In this document: positions 9,873-18,661 of the stretch, piece by piece
Position numbering within the stretch: position 1 is the first letter of the stretch
How the letters are laid out: the number at the start of each line of letters is the position of its first letter
NCBI GenBank assembly: GCA_963765075.1
Contig: CAVXVA010000001.1
Coordinates: forward strand, 310,001 to 374,000
Length of the DNA: 64,000 bases
DNA from: JAENVU01 sp963765075
GTDB taxonomy: Bacteria > Actinomycetota > Acidimicrobiia > IMCC26256 > JAENVU01
Direction of reading: 5' to 3'
Program-made: the position numbers and the translations under genes
Notes under the pieces: generated by a model
Told to the model about the DNA's origin: nothing
Databases searched by the model: none
Seen by the model: the letters and a program-made list of their open reading frames with translations, nothing else

Positions 9873-10552
9873 TCTTCCGACGGTCCAGTCCGCCCGTCGA
9901 CGACCGAGATCAGACGATCGGCGCGCCGGTTGAGCCGGTCGTCGTGGCTCACCGCGAGCACGGTGCCTCCAGCCGCAACCAGCTCGCTGAAGAGGTGGAG
10001 TACGAGGTCGGCCGACACCCCATCCAGGCTGCCGGTCGGCTCATCGGCCAAGAGAACCTTCGGCTCGTTGGCGAACGCACGCGCCACCGCGACCCGTTGG
10101 CGCTCCCCACCCGACATCGTTGCCGGGTGCTCATCCGCCCGGTCCGAGAGATCGAGTTGCTCGAGCAGCACCGTGGCCCGAGCGACGCGTTGACTGCGCC
10201 TGCGATGCGTGCCGAACATCGCGGCTTCGATGTTCTCCCTCGCCGTCAATCGCGGGATGAGGTTGTGAAGCTGGAAGATGATCCCGACGTCTTGGCGGCG
10301 AAATCGGCTCAGGTTCGTCGTGTGCCGCACGAGGCTGTGCCCGGCGACGGTGATGGCACCGCCGTCCGGAGGTTCGAGAGCGCCGAGAAGATGGAGCACC
10401 GTCGACTTGCCCGAACCCGACGGTCCGACGAGGACGACAAACTCCCCCGTCCCGATCTCGAGATCGATCCCATTCAGTACCTTCAGCCCGCCGTACTGCT
10501 TCGTGATTCCCTCGGCGAGGATCGCCGGTTCGCTCACTGTCGGCTCACTCAT
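9869..10552 (-). CDS. ABC transporter ATP-binding protein (LolD/MacB type)
   Basis: 227 residues from ATG 10552 (MSEPTVSEP). Walker A GPSGSGKST, signature MSGGERQRVAVARAF, Walker B VLLADEPTGSLD and H-loop SHDDR are intact. It overlaps the FtsX-type permease gene upstream by 8 bases and the CcmA-like ATPase gene downstream by 4. The ADEPTGSLD motif fits a type VII partner for that permease. Confidence 0.92.
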
Positions 10553-11663
10553 GGCGGACTGCCTTGAGCGGAGCAAGGAACGCAGCCCGCAGCGCGGGAT
10601 ACAGCGCTCCCAGGAATGCGACCACCAGTCCGAAGATCAGGGCTCGGACGAAGACCGCGGCGTCGTAGCTGGGCACGAAGACGCCACGCAACTGGTGGAG
10701 ATGCTGGAGCACGTTGATGGCGGCCCACCCCAACGCCATGCCGATCGCGGCGCCGCCGAGGCTCACGATCAATGCCTCGCCGATCACCAGCCTCACAACT
10801 CGCACGCGCGTCCAGCCGATGCTGCGAAGGATGCCGAACTCCCGAATGCGTTCGAAGAACGACAGCAACGAGGTGTTGAGGACTCCGGTGATGGCGATCA
10901 TTCCCGCCAGGATCGAGCCGCCGGTGTTCGCCGCCGAGATGAGCGTGAGGTTCCGATCGGCACGGCCGAAGTCGGACGCCGTCTGAATCGTGGTGAGCTG
11001 AACGAACTCACGATCGATCGCGCGGCGGACACTCGCGATCGACGCATCGGCATGGACCTGCACGAATCCCAGCGAGACCTGCCCAGAGAGCCGGTTCATC
11101 GCCTGGAGCTTGGCAAGCGGGAACATCACCGTGCTATTCCCGAACGACACGTTCGTGGAGTAGAGCCCGGTCACGCGATAGGTGTGATCGTCGATGACGA
11201 GATCGTCACCGACCTGCTTGTTGATGTTCCTGGCCAGCGCGTACCCGAGCATCACTTCGTCGGTCGCGTCGGCTCGGTACGAGACGCCCTCGAGTATGTC
11301 GACGCCGAACGGCGCCTGGTCGGCCGGGTCGAGGCCCACCTCAATGAGCAGGGGGTTGTCGGCGTTGTAGCTGTCGGTGGAGATCAGTGCGCCGACAGCC
11401 TTGCTGACACCGGGGATCCTGCCGACCGCAGCCATATCCGCTTCGCTGATCGTGCTGTTGATGAGATCGTCAGTGTGCTTCTGTGCGACCGTGAAATCCG
11501 CAGTTCCCACTCTGAGAAGCTGAGTCGCCGTCAGCTTCAAGCTCGTCGTGAGCACACCGAGCGCGACGACTGCGGCGACCCCGATCGCCACCGCGGCCGC
11601 AGTGAGGAAGGCACGCAAGGGGCGCGCCCTGATCTGGCGAAGGATCAAACCAACAAAGGTCAT
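10545..11663 (-). CDS. FtsX/MacB-type ABC permease
   Basis: 372 residues from ATG 11663 (MTFVGLILRQ). Topology is one N-terminal helix (AFLTAAAVAIGVAAVVAL), a soluble MacB periplasmic domain, then three C-terminal helices (about 245-360). This is the minimal MacB/LolCE shape. A much longer open frame exists upstream but crosses the divergent promoter region and looks non-coding. It is the first gene of the overlapping operon permease - ATPase - ATPase - ABC-2 permease. Confidence 0.85.
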   Translation of the reverse strand: MTFVGLILRQIRARPLRAFLTAAAVAIGVAAVVALGVLTTSLKLTATQLLRVGTADFTVAQKHTDDLINSTISEADMAAVGRIPGVSKAVGALISTDSYNADNPLLIEVGLDPADQAPFGVDILEGVSYRADATDEVMLGYALARNINKQVGDDLVIDDHTYRVTGLYSTNVSFGNSTVMFPLAKLQAMNRLSGQVSLGFVQVHADASIASVRRAIDREFVQLTTIQTASDFGRADRNLTLISAANTGGSILAGMIAITGVLNTSLLSFFERIREFGILRSIGWTRVRVVRLVIGEALIVSLGGAAIGMALGWAAINVLQHLHQLRGVFVPSYDAAVFVRALIFGLVVAFLGALYPALRAAFLAPLKAVRHE

Positions 11664-11766
11664 CGCTGCCCAGCGTGCCGGGGTCCGGCGATCCCGCCCA
11701 GAGCCGAACGTCCTGAACTTCGCCCTCGTGACCGCCGTCGAACGACTGATCGACGTCGTCGCTGCT

Positions 11767-11785
11767 CCCAACGCATAGCGTTGGG
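11767..11785. promoter_or_regulatory. Perfect inverted repeat abutting the SurE-like start codon
   Basis: CCCAACGC-ATA-GCGTTGGG: 8-bp arms, 3-base loop, ending two bases before the ATG at 11788. It sits where a ribosome binding site should be, and no Shine-Dalgarno sequence is seen. It could be an operator, an RNA hairpin hiding the start, or part of a leaderless promoter. Confidence 0.55.
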
Positions 11786-11787
11786 TC

Positions 11788-12645
11788 ATGACCACCCAAC
11801 CCAGGCGTCTCACTCGCCTCGCCACCCTCGTCGCGCTCAGCGTGGCCCTCGCGGCCTGCTCCAGCGGGAATTCGGCGTCCAAGCCCGACTCGTCCTCCAC
11901 GTCATCCACCACGACGGCACCCGCCGAGACGCTGACCATCCTCGTCACCAACGACGACGGCTTCGGCGCCGACGGAATCGACGTGGTCGCGCAGGCGCTC
12001 ACCAAACTGGAGAACGTCAAGGTCACGATCGTCGCGCCGGCCACGAACCAGAGTGGCTCCGGTTCGAAGTCCACGCCCGGCACCCTCACCGCGACTGACG
12101 AGAAGACCGTCAGCGGGCTCGCGGCAACGGCCGTCGTCGGGTTCCCCGTCGATGCCGTCACCTACGCCTTCGACACGTTGAAGCTGACCCCGGACGTCGT
12201 CGTGTCCGGCATCAACGCGGGGCAGAACCTCGGAACGATCACCCAGATCTCCGGCACCGTCGGTGCAGCCAAGGCGGCCTCGGGCCGCGGCGTGCCGGCC
12301 ATTGCCGCGAGTCAGGACATCAACAATGCGCCGGCGTATCCCACCGGAGCCAAGCTCGTCGTCGATTGGATCACCGCCCACCGGGCCCAGTTCTTGTCGG
12401 CGAAAGCGGGCACCAACGTCGTCAACCTCAACATTCCTTCGTGCCCCGACGGCGCGACCCGAGGCACGAAACAGGTCCCATTGGCGAACAGCGGTGAAGG
12501 TGCGGTCTCGGCACCGAACTGCACCTCCACGGTCACCGACGTCACGAACGACATCCAGGCGTTCCTGAACGGATACGCCACCGTGACCGAACTCACCAGT
12601 GCCGGCGAGACCGTGACCACCAGCACCACCTGGCCTGCGCCGTAG
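11788..12645 (+). CDS. SurE-like phosphatase predicted as a lipoprotein
   Basis: 285 residues. A signal peptide ends in the lipobox LAAC (Cys24), then a Ser/Thr-rich linker, then the SurE fold: ILVTNDDGFGADGI carries the metal-binding Asp-Asp pair (D56, D57) and VVSGINAGQNLG matches the SurE substrate loop. SurE enzymes are 5'/3'-nucleotidases, usually cytoplasmic. A lipid-anchored form would act outside the membrane, perhaps scavenging nucleotides or dephosphorylating another substrate. Two late cysteines could form a disulfide (inferred). The start is fixed by the signal peptide; there is no Shine-Dalgarno sequence and a perfect hairpin touches the ATG. Confidence 0.83.
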   Translation: MTTQPRRLTRLATLVALSVALAACSSGNSASKPDSSSTSSTTTAPAETLTILVTNDDGFGADGIDVVAQALTKLENVKVTIVAPATNQSGSGSKSTPGTLTATDEKTVSGLAATAVVGFPVDAVTYAFDTLKLTPDVVVSGINAGQNLGTITQISGTVGAAKAASGRGVPAIAASQDINNAPAYPTGAKLVVDWITAHRAQFLSAKAGTNVVNLNIPSCPDGATRGTKQVPLANSGEGAVSAPNCTSTVTDVTNDIQAFLNGYATVTELTSAGETVTTSTTWPAP

Positions 12646-12672
12646 GGCGGGTCCCATCCCCAAGGAGCAGTC

Positions 12673-13092
12673 GTGAGCCCGCCGACCACCGAACCATCCG
12701 ATGCCGCGCCCGATGCGCCCGCGGTGGGTTGGTTGCGAGGAGTGATCGTCGATGCGATCGACGTCGAACGCCTCGCGACGTTCTGGCAGCAGGTGCTCGG
12801 CGTCGGCATCGGCGAACGAGTCCCGGGTTGGTTGCAGCTCAAGTTCGGTCCGCAGGGTTCCCTGATGGCGTTCCAGCCGGCCGACCCGATTGCGCACGCT
12901 CCGGGCCGCCTCCGGATCGACATCGAGGTCGAAGACCTCGAAGCGGCGACCACGCGCATCATCGATCTCGGCGGCGCACTCAAGGAAATTGTTCGTTTCC
13001 GTCCCGGCGAAGAACACCGGGTCATGACCGATCCCGAAGGCAACGAGTTCAGCATCGTCTCACCCTTCCCTCCCGATCTCGTCGTGCGATGA
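12673..13092 (+). CDS. VOC (glyoxalase/bleomycin-resistance fold) protein
   Basis: 139 residues from a GTG start with AAGGAG about 6 bases upstream. The sequence has the paired beta-alpha-beta-beta-beta units: VIVDAIDVERLATFWQQVLG and then RIDIEVEDLEAATTRIIDLGG, closing with VMTDPEGNEFSIV, where the Glu is the usual metal ligand. It matches the actinobacterial glyoxalase-like VOC group with no assigned substrate. It shares ATGA with the next gene, so the two are translated together. Confidence 0.85.
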   Translation: MSPPTTEPSDAAPDAPAVGWLRGVIVDAIDVERLATFWQQVLGVGIGERVPGWLQLKFGPQGSLMAFQPADPIAHAPGRLRIDIEVEDLEAATTRIIDLGGALKEIVRFRPGEEHRVMTDPEGNEFSIVSPFPPDLVVR

Positions 13093-14168
13093 GCGACGCC
13101 GCGTTGGGCAACATCACGATTCGGGACCGGATTCCGTTGACCCCGGAACAAGGCGACATCTTCGTGCGCGCCGCGATCGGAGGGATTTCGGTCGCGGAGT
13201 ATCCGACCGACCTGCAATGGGTCGTCCTCACCCAGGTGGCGGCGCATCTGTTCGGCATCGACGTCGATCCGGCCTCGGTGGTGCCGTTGGCGGCCCAGGA
13301 GGTGGCGGCGTTGGTCTCCGATCCGGCGACGCGTCGGCGAATCGTCCAGGCCGTCGTGACCCTCGAACTCCTCGAAGATCCGATTCGACCGGCGCTCGCT
13401 ACCCACGTGCGGCGCTTCGCCCAGGCCCTCGGCGTCGACGAGCCGATGGTGACGGCGGCGAAACATGCCGCCCGCGGCCAGATGGCGCTCATGTACGCCG
13501 ATATCCAGCGGAACTCGTATTACACCGAGGAAACCGCGCACGAGATTCTCCACGGCCATCTGTGGCGACTGCTCCGATCGAAGTTCGCCTACAGCAACAT
13601 CGTGCCGAGCCGCGCCATCGAGCGGAAGTGGGCGAGCCTCGCCGACATGCCGGAAGGGTCATGGGGTCGCGCCACCGCCGAGTTCTATCGGGTGCACAAC
13701 TTCCCCATCCCGGGTGCGCGTCGAGGCATCGGGGAGATCGGAGCGCATCACGATTTCGTCCACGTGCTGGCCGACTACCCGCCTGACCCCGAGGGCGAGA
13801 TCGACGTGTTCGCGTTCATTGCGGCTTCGATGGCCGACCCCAAGGGTTTCGTGCAGCTGGTCATGACGCTCGGGCTGTTTCAGAACGCGACGATCACCCA
13901 CGTCGCCGCCAAGAAGGTGGTGCTCGCCACCCAGGGCGTCCTGAGCACACCGGGCGCGGCGGCCCGCTTCGCCGATGGGCTGAACCGCGGGGTGCAGTGC
14001 AAGGTCGACGCGTTGGGGATCGACCACTTTGCGGTGGCGGCCGAACCGCTCGCCGCGATTCGGGAACGCTTCGGGGTCATCCCTCGGGCCGACACCTCGC
14101 GCCGCGGCGCGCTCGACCCGTTGGAGGTCAGGGCGGTCCCGGCGCAGGCACCGGCGTCGGGTCGATGA
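13089..14168 (+). CDS. TerB-like / Coq4-like fusion protein
   Basis: 359 residues from ATG 13089, coupled to the VOC gene (ATGA). The first ~150 residues are helical with paired acidic patches resembling TerB-type domains. Around residue 221 is HDFVH followed eleven residues later by Glu (HDxxH-x11-E), the zinc motif of Coq4. Coq4 acts at C1 of the ring in ubiquinone assembly, yet actinobacteria normally make menaquinone and no ubi genes are nearby. The role is therefore open, perhaps modification or scaffolding of a lipid-like ring. The Coq4 link is strong by motif; the TerB link is inferred. Confidence 0.65.
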   Translation: MSDAALGNITIRDRIPLTPEQGDIFVRAAIGGISVAEYPTDLQWVVLTQVAAHLFGIDVDPASVVPLAAQEVAALVSDPATRRRIVQAVVTLELLEDPIRPALATHVRRFAQALGVDEPMVTAAKHAARGQMALMYADIQRNSYYTEETAHEILHGHLWRLLRSKFAYSNIVPSRAIERKWASLADMPEGSWGRATAEFYRVHNFPIPGARRGIGEIGAHHDFVHVLADYPPDPEGEIDVFAFIAASMADPKGFVQLVMTLGLFQNATITHVAAKKVVLATQGVLSTPGAAARFADGLNRGVQCKVDALGIDHFAVAAEPLAAIRERFGVIPRADTSRRGALDPLEVRAVPAQAPASGR

Positions 14169-15552
14169 CGCCGGCGGCCCCGCGCCGCGCCACGTAGATC
14201 GCAGCACCGAGGCACGCCGCCGCGAGGCTCAGACTCGGGATCCGCAGCGCGGTCACGAACACTTCGTCGGCGCCACCGCTCCCACGGGCCTGGCGCTGCG
14301 CGAACCACCCACTGATGAGGGCCAAGCCCACCAGCGCGCCGAGTTGGCGGATCTCGTTGATCACGCCGGACGCGACACCACCCTCGGGACCGACTGGGCC
14401 CGCCATCGCCGCGATGTTCGACACGTTGAACACCAAGGCCTGACCGACGCCCGACCCGGCCAACGCGACGATCACGAGCACCAGGCCGCCGTCTGCGCTC
14501 AGCGTGGCGAACAACGCAACGGAGGCGGCGATGATGACCAAACCGAGTGCCATCAAGGTGGACCCCGCCACGCGCCGCGTCCACCTTCCCGCGATCGGTG
14601 AGCCCACCACGAGCGGAACGGTCATCGCCAGGAACACCGCGCCGGCGGCAACCGGCTCCAGTCCCTGCACCTGCTGCAGATACAACGACGCGAAGAATGC
14701 GACGACCGCGAAGGCCGCGTTGCCCATCCAGGCGGTCAAGGCCACGGCGCGGTAGCCGGGCCGGCCGACCAGTGACGAGGGGATCAGCGGATGCGGGCTG
14801 CGGCGCTGCTCGAGCGCCAGACCAGCGAGGAGCGCCAGGCCCCCGGCCGCAGGCCCGACGACCCAACCGCTCCCCCAGCCGGTCTCGGGGCCGGCAAGGA
14901 CGGCGAACACCACCAGGCCGAGTCCGACGGTGAGCAGCGTCGCCGCACCGATGCCCACCACCGGCTGCCGGTCCCGACCGGCATCGTCCCGCTCGCGTCG
15001 CAGCAACCAGGCCACCAACAGCGCGACGGGAACATCGATCAGGAAGAACACCCGCCAGACCGACGCAGCTTCGATCAAACCGGCCACCAGCGGCCCGGCG
15101 GCGGAGCCCACCGCACCCACCCCGGCCCAGATACCGACGACCCGGCCGCGATCACCCGGCGGTGCCGCGGCGTTCACGAGCGTGAGGCCGGTCGCGGCGA
15201 GCACGGATGCGCCCAGACCCTGGAGCATGCGTCCGGCAACGAGCAGTTCTGCAGAGTTCGCCACGCCGGTGACCAACGCGCCGGTCGCGAACCCGACCAA
15301 TCCGATGCGCGTCAACCGAATCGGGCCGTAGGCGTCGGCGGCCCGCCCGACCGCGATCAGCGGCGCGGCCAACGTGAGGAGATACCCGTTGACGACCCAC
15401 GCCAGGTCGCCAGTCGAGAGGTGAAGATCACGGCCCATCGGCGCGAGCAGGACCGAGGCACCGAGAAAGTCGAGGGCGACGACAATGTTCACCGCGCACA
15501 ACACCACCACCAGTGATCCAAGTGGTACCCGGCGCGCGTGGCCTGCGGTCAC
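14128..15552 (-). CDS. MFS drug-type exporter (DHA2 family, 14 helices)
   Basis: 474 residues from GTG 15552, which overlaps the upstream stop (GTGA). The N-terminal helix has ALDFLGASVLLAPMGRDLHL, motif A is GRAADAYGPIRLTRIG, and motif C lies in the region of GIWAGVGAVGSAAGPLVAGLI. About 14 hydrophobic segments fit the DHA2 group (EmrB/QacA type) of proton-driven exporters. Its last 41 bases overlap the convergent Coq4-like gene. It is the last gene of the cytochrome c operon, so it may export a compound made there. Confidence 0.88.
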   Translation of the reverse strand: MTAGHARRVPLGSLVVVLCAVNIVVALDFLGASVLLAPMGRDLHLSTGDLAWVVNGYLLTLAAPLIAVGRAADAYGPIRLTRIGLVGFATGALVTGVANSAELLVAGRMLQGLGASVLAATGLTLVNAAAPPGDRGRVVGIWAGVGAVGSAAGPLVAGLIEAASVWRVFFLIDVPVALLVAWLLRRERDDAGRDRQPVVGIGAATLLTVGLGLVVFAVLAGPETGWGSGWVVGPAAGGLALLAGLALEQRRSPHPLIPSSLVGRPGYRAVALTAWMGNAAFAVVAFFASLYLQQVQGLEPVAAGAVFLAMTVPLVVGSPIAGRWTRRVAGSTLMALGLVIIAASVALFATLSADGGLVLVIVALAGSGVGQALVFNVSNIAAMAGPVGPEGGVASGVINEIRQLGALVGLALISGWFAQRQARGSGGADEVFVTALRIPSLSLAAACLGAAIYVARRGAAGVIDPTPVPAPGPP

Positions 15553-16400
15553 GTCACCATGCCGAGGGCGCGCAGCGCACTCAGCTGGACGTCGGGCGAG
15601 AGCAGCCCGCCGAGGCTCGCCGAACACCATGCACCCAGGGCATCGTCGAAGGTCGCCGGAACCTGAGCCGGGTCGATGCCGGCCGCCGCGGCCAGGACCT
15701 CACGAAGCAACGACGACACGCCGGCCCCATCGGCATCGCGTGGCGCGAATGGCACCGACCAGAAGTCGACCGTCTGCATGCTGGGAGCACCGCCGGGGAT
15801 CGTGCCGGGCCCGTCCGGGGCCACCAACGTGACGGTCGGAGACCCGGGCCGGCGTGAATTCAGCAGGGTGATCGTGATCGAGTTCTGTCGGCGCGCCAGC
15901 TCGGTGCCGAGGGCAGCCAACGACGGATCGCGCGCGAGCAGCTGCACGTGGGTATAGGCACCCAGCGCGTGCAACAGCGTCTCTTCCGCATGACCGGCGC
16001 CGGGGCCCGTCCACCCGAGGTCATGCACGATCGACGGGAGCAGGAGCCGCGCGTCTTCGCACTGGTAACGCGCGTTCACGACTCGGGCATCACCAGTGGC
16101 CGCAGGGCCGACCACCCGACCGGCCGACGCGGGCGTGCCGTAGGTGAATCGTGACACCGGCGTGGCACCTTCGGTCCAGGCCACGAACAGCGGTTCCGCG
16201 ACGGTCCCGACCAGTTCGAGCATCACCTGCTCGATGGAGGCGTCGGAGTGGCGGTGGCCGGTGGCCGGCGCCATCGGCGGGCCGTCCGGATAGATGCCGG
16301 GTTGGCCGAACAGCGGGTTCGAACTGAATCGGCTGATGTCGACCGGGGGCTGGGGCGCCGCGGCCAACCGCCGCAGGATCGCATCACGATCGTCGGACAT
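15549..16400 (-). CDS. Conserved-looking protein of unknown function
   Basis: 283 residues from ATG 16400 (MSDDRDAILRRL). No recognised domain. It looks soluble, has no signal peptide or membrane span, and is Ala/Pro/Gly-rich. It has a mixed central part (WTEGATPVSRFTYG) and a helical C-terminus. It begins 7 bases after the enoyl-CoA hydratase gene and overlaps the MFS gene, so it belongs to that operon. A weak resemblance to substrate-binding or accessory proteins cannot be supported. Confidence 0.6.
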   Translation of the reverse strand: MSDDRDAILRRLAAAPQPPVDISRFSSNPLFGQPGIYPDGPPMAPATGHRHSDASIEQVMLELVGTVAEPLFVAWTEGATPVSRFTYGTPASAGRVVGPAATGDARVVNARYQCEDARLLLPSIVHDLGWTGPGAGHAEETLLHALGAYTHVQLLARDPSLAALGTELARRQNSITITLLNSRRPGSPTVTLVAPDGPGTIPGGAPSMQTVDFWSVPFAPRDADGAGVSSLLREVLAAAAGIDPAQVPATFDDALGAWCSASLGGLLSPDVQLSALRALGMVT

Positions 16401-16407
16401 GACGGCG

Positions 16408-17214
16408 TCAGCGACCCTCGAATCGGGGCGGCCGCTTCTCCTGGAACGCCTGGAGGCCTTCCTTGAAATCCGGCGAGCGCGCCGACAACTCGAGCGCGTT
16501 GGCTTCGGTCTCCATCGCTGCCGCCAGCGAACTCTCGAGCGCCCGGTGCATGGCCCGCTTCGTGAGTCCGACCGCGACCGTCGCCGCACCGGCGAGTTCG
16601 GTGACGAGTGCATCAACTGCGCCATCAAGATCCGCGGCCGGAACTGCTCGGTGGATCAGGCCCCACGCGGCCGCGTCACCAGCCGACACTTCGCGACCGA
16701 GCATCAACATTTCCTTGGCCCGGGCCACCCCGACCAACCGCGGCACCAGCCAGGTGGCGCCGCTGTCCGGGGTGAAGCCGCGAGTGACGAAGGGTTCCCA
16801 GAACCGGCTGGACTCCGCGGCGATCGTGAAGTCGGCGGCCAGCGCGATCTGACATCCGATCCCCGCGGCCCACCCGCGCACCGCACAGACCACCGGCAGC
16901 TGCACTTCCATGATCAGCTGGATCAGGCGGTGGGCCTGGACCGGGGTGCGCCGCTGGATGCTCCCCGTCCGGGGGCGCGGTGCGTCGGCCCGGTTCGTCG
17001 CGACCCAGTCGGCCCCGGCACAGAAGTCGTCGCCTTCACCCCGAACGACGATGGCGCGCAGCGTCTCGTCGACCGCGGCGGCTTCGAGCGCCGCCACGAT
17101 CCGATCGAGTGCCGCGACCCCCAGCGCGTTCTTGCGCTCGGGGCGATCGAAGACGATCTCGAGCACGCCATTGTCCGCGTCGAGGCCGACACCATCGGTC
17201 GTTTCGCGAGTCAT
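16408..17214 (-). CDS. Enoyl-CoA hydratase/isomerase family protein
   Basis: 268 residues from ATG 17214, sharing ATGA with the SnoaL-like gene. The crotonase fold is clear: FDRPERKNALG, the oxyanion-hole segments FCAGADW and RGWAAGIGCQIALAADFTIAAESSRF (split by insertions), and the C-terminal AFQEKRPPRFEGR typical of the family. The Glu/Asp pair for hydration is not obvious, so isomerase or hydrolase activity is possible. It probably acts on an acyl-CoA in the pathway of its operon. Confidence 0.9.
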   Translation of the reverse strand: MTRETTDGVGLDADNGVLEIVFDRPERKNALGVAALDRIVAALEAAAVDETLRAIVVRGEGDDFCAGADWVATNRADAPRPRTGSIQRRTPVQAHRLIQLIMEVQLPVVCAVRGWAAGIGCQIALAADFTIAAESSRFWEPFVTRGFTPDSGATWLVPRLVGVARAKEMLMLGREVSAGDAAAWGLIHRAVPAADLDGAVDALVTELAGAATVAVGLTKRAMHRALESSLAAAMETEANALELSARSPDFKEGLQAFQEKRPPRFEGR

Positions 17215-17663
17215 GGAACCATGCCGATCGACGAGGCGGGCGCACCGTCCTGCTCGACTCGCGGGGACGTGATGTCGACCCGGAGTCGCGTCAGCGTCGA
17301 CGTGCTGATGCGCCATCGACCATCGCGTGATTCGTAGGTCTCGTGATAGTGGCCGTACCCGTGGAGTTCGGTGCCATCCGGGAACCGCAGCATGTCCTCC
17401 ATGGCCCACACGCCTGTTGCCGTCGTGGGCGAGAGCAGCTCGATCTCCGGCAAGTGGCAGTGATGCACGGTCACCACGTCGCCGATGACCCCGCGCAGGA
17501 ACGCGACGAAGTCGTCGGCACCAAGGATGACTCCGCCCCCGGAGGACGACGTGTCCATAACGACGTCGTCGGCGAACACGTCACGCATTCCCGCCCAGTC
17601 CTTGGTGTCCATGGTGCGGCAGTAGCGGGCCTTGAGCTGCTTGATCGATTCGAGATCGTCCAT
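17211..17663 (-). CDS. SnoaL-like (NTF2-fold) protein
   Basis: 150 residues from ATG 17663. MDDLESIKQLKARYCRTMDTKDW is the typical N-terminal helix pair of bile-acid 7-alpha-dehydratase/SnoaL_4 proteins, followed by DVFADDVVMD and HHCHLPEIEL, with paired histidines in the cone-shaped pocket. These proteins are small dehydratases, isomerases or ligand binders in steroid and polyketide pathways. It sits between the cytochrome c gene (13-base gap) and the enoyl-CoA hydratase gene (ATGA overlap). Confidence 0.82.
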   Translation of the reverse strand: MDDLESIKQLKARYCRTMDTKDWAGMRDVFADDVVMDTSSSGGGVILGADDFVAFLRGVIGDVVTVHHCHLPEIELLSPTTATGVWAMEDMLRFPDGTELHGYGHYHETYESRDGRWRISTSTLTRLRVDITSPRVEQDGAPASSIGMVP

Positions 17664-17676
17664 GGTCACGGTCGAT

Positions 17677-18081
17677 TCACTCGAGTCCTTGTTGCTCTTG
17701 GACCTGACGGACAAACGCAATGATGGCATCAACCTCGGGACCGCTCAGCCCACCCACCGGCGGCATGGCGCCGAACGACCAGTGGTGCTGCGGTGAGCCG
17801 TTCGCGATCGCCGACCGGAACGCGTCATCCGAATGGTGGCCAGGCTCGTAGACCACCGAGAGATGGGACGGCCCCTTCGAGGTCCCCCGCAGATCAGCCC
17901 CATGACAGGAGGCGCAGTTGGCCTGGTACAGCTCCGCGCCACGGGACGTATCGACGGCACGATCAGCGGAGTCCGTCGATCCGCCGCCGCAGCCCGCCAG
18001 GAGCGACCCGAGTGCGAACAGCGCGACGGCGGCGCGGCGGGGCGTGATTGATCTCGGTGCAGATCCGACGTTCCCGGCCAT
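17677..18081 (-). CDS. Lipid-anchored class I cytochrome c
   Basis: 134 residues. The signal peptide has lipobox LLAGC (Cys31); the heme motif is CASCH (C56, C59, H60) with a probable distal Met106 in GAMPP. A single heme-binding domain of about 85 residues follows. It would carry electrons on the outer face of the membrane to an oxidase or from a dehydrogenase. It is the first gene of a five-gene minus-strand operon and is divergent from the rhodanese lipoprotein. Confidence 0.92.
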   Translation of the reverse strand: MAGNVGSAPRSITPRRAAVALFALGSLLAGCGGGSTDSADRAVDTSRGAELYQANCASCHGADLRGTSKGPSHLSVVYEPGHHSDDAFRSAIANGSPQHHWSFGAMPPVGGLSGPEVDAIIAFVRQVQEQQGLE

Positions 18082-18163
18082 CGGCTGATCATCGCATCAC
18101 GGGCGGCGGGCCGCCAGATCCACCGACCAGAACCAGCCCGGATCGACCGGTAGGGTCAGCCCC

Positions 18164-18634
18164 ATGAGCGCCCGAAGAGTTCGCATCATGGTGGTGACCA
18201 TTTCGTCGCTTCTCGTACTCGCGGCGTGTAGCTCCGGCGGGAGCGATCGATCCGCTCCCGTCGAAACGACGCGGCCGGCGCCCACCGACCTCCCCGCCGG
18301 CGACGCAATCCACAAGCTCGAGCCGGTCGAATTCCAGCGATTCATGGCCGAGCACCCCGACGTTCCCGTCGTCAATGTCCACATCCCCTACGAGAACCAC
18401 ATCACAGGGACCGATGCGTTTGTCGCGTTCGACGAAATCGCACGCTGGGATGGACTCCCCGACGACCTCGACGCGCCGATCGCGCTCTACTGCCGCTCCG
18501 GCAACATGTCCGGCGAAGCAAGCACCACCCTCGCCAAGTTGGGATACACCGACGTCACCGACCTCGCCGGCGGGATGAACGCCTGGTCCGGAGCCGGCCT
18601 CCCACTCCTCGACCAAGACCCGGCTCCGAACTGA
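18164..18634 (+). CDS. Rhodanese-domain lipoprotein
   Basis: 156 residues. The signal peptide ends in LAAC (Cys22). The rhodanese domain covers about 50-150, with catalytic loop CRSGNMS (Cys110) and closing GGMNAWSGAGLPL. Single-domain rhodaneses transfer sulfane sulfur or bind persulfide; this one is anchored outside the cell. It is divergent from the cytochrome c lipoprotein and is followed by a 52-residue membrane protein, so a small sulfur/redox unit at the envelope is plausible. Confidence 0.88.
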   Translation: MSARRVRIMVVTISSLLVLAACSSGGSDRSAPVETTRPAPTDLPAGDAIHKLEPVEFQRFMAEHPDVPVVNVHIPYENHITGTDAFVAFDEIARWDGLPDDLDAPIALYCRSGNMSGEASTTLAKLGYTDVTDLAGGMNAWSGAGLPLLDQDPAPN

Positions 18635-18661
18635 CCCAACACCCGACCGACGGAGCACACC

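Noticed and set aside
10545..12161. N-terminal extension of the FtsX-type permease to 12161
   Set aside because: It would overlap the SurE-like gene on the other strand and the divergent promoter; the family-like start is ATG 11663.
15549..16400. Assigning the 283-residue protein to an acetone-carboxylase or binding-protein family
   Set aside because: No motif could be pointed to; left as unknown.
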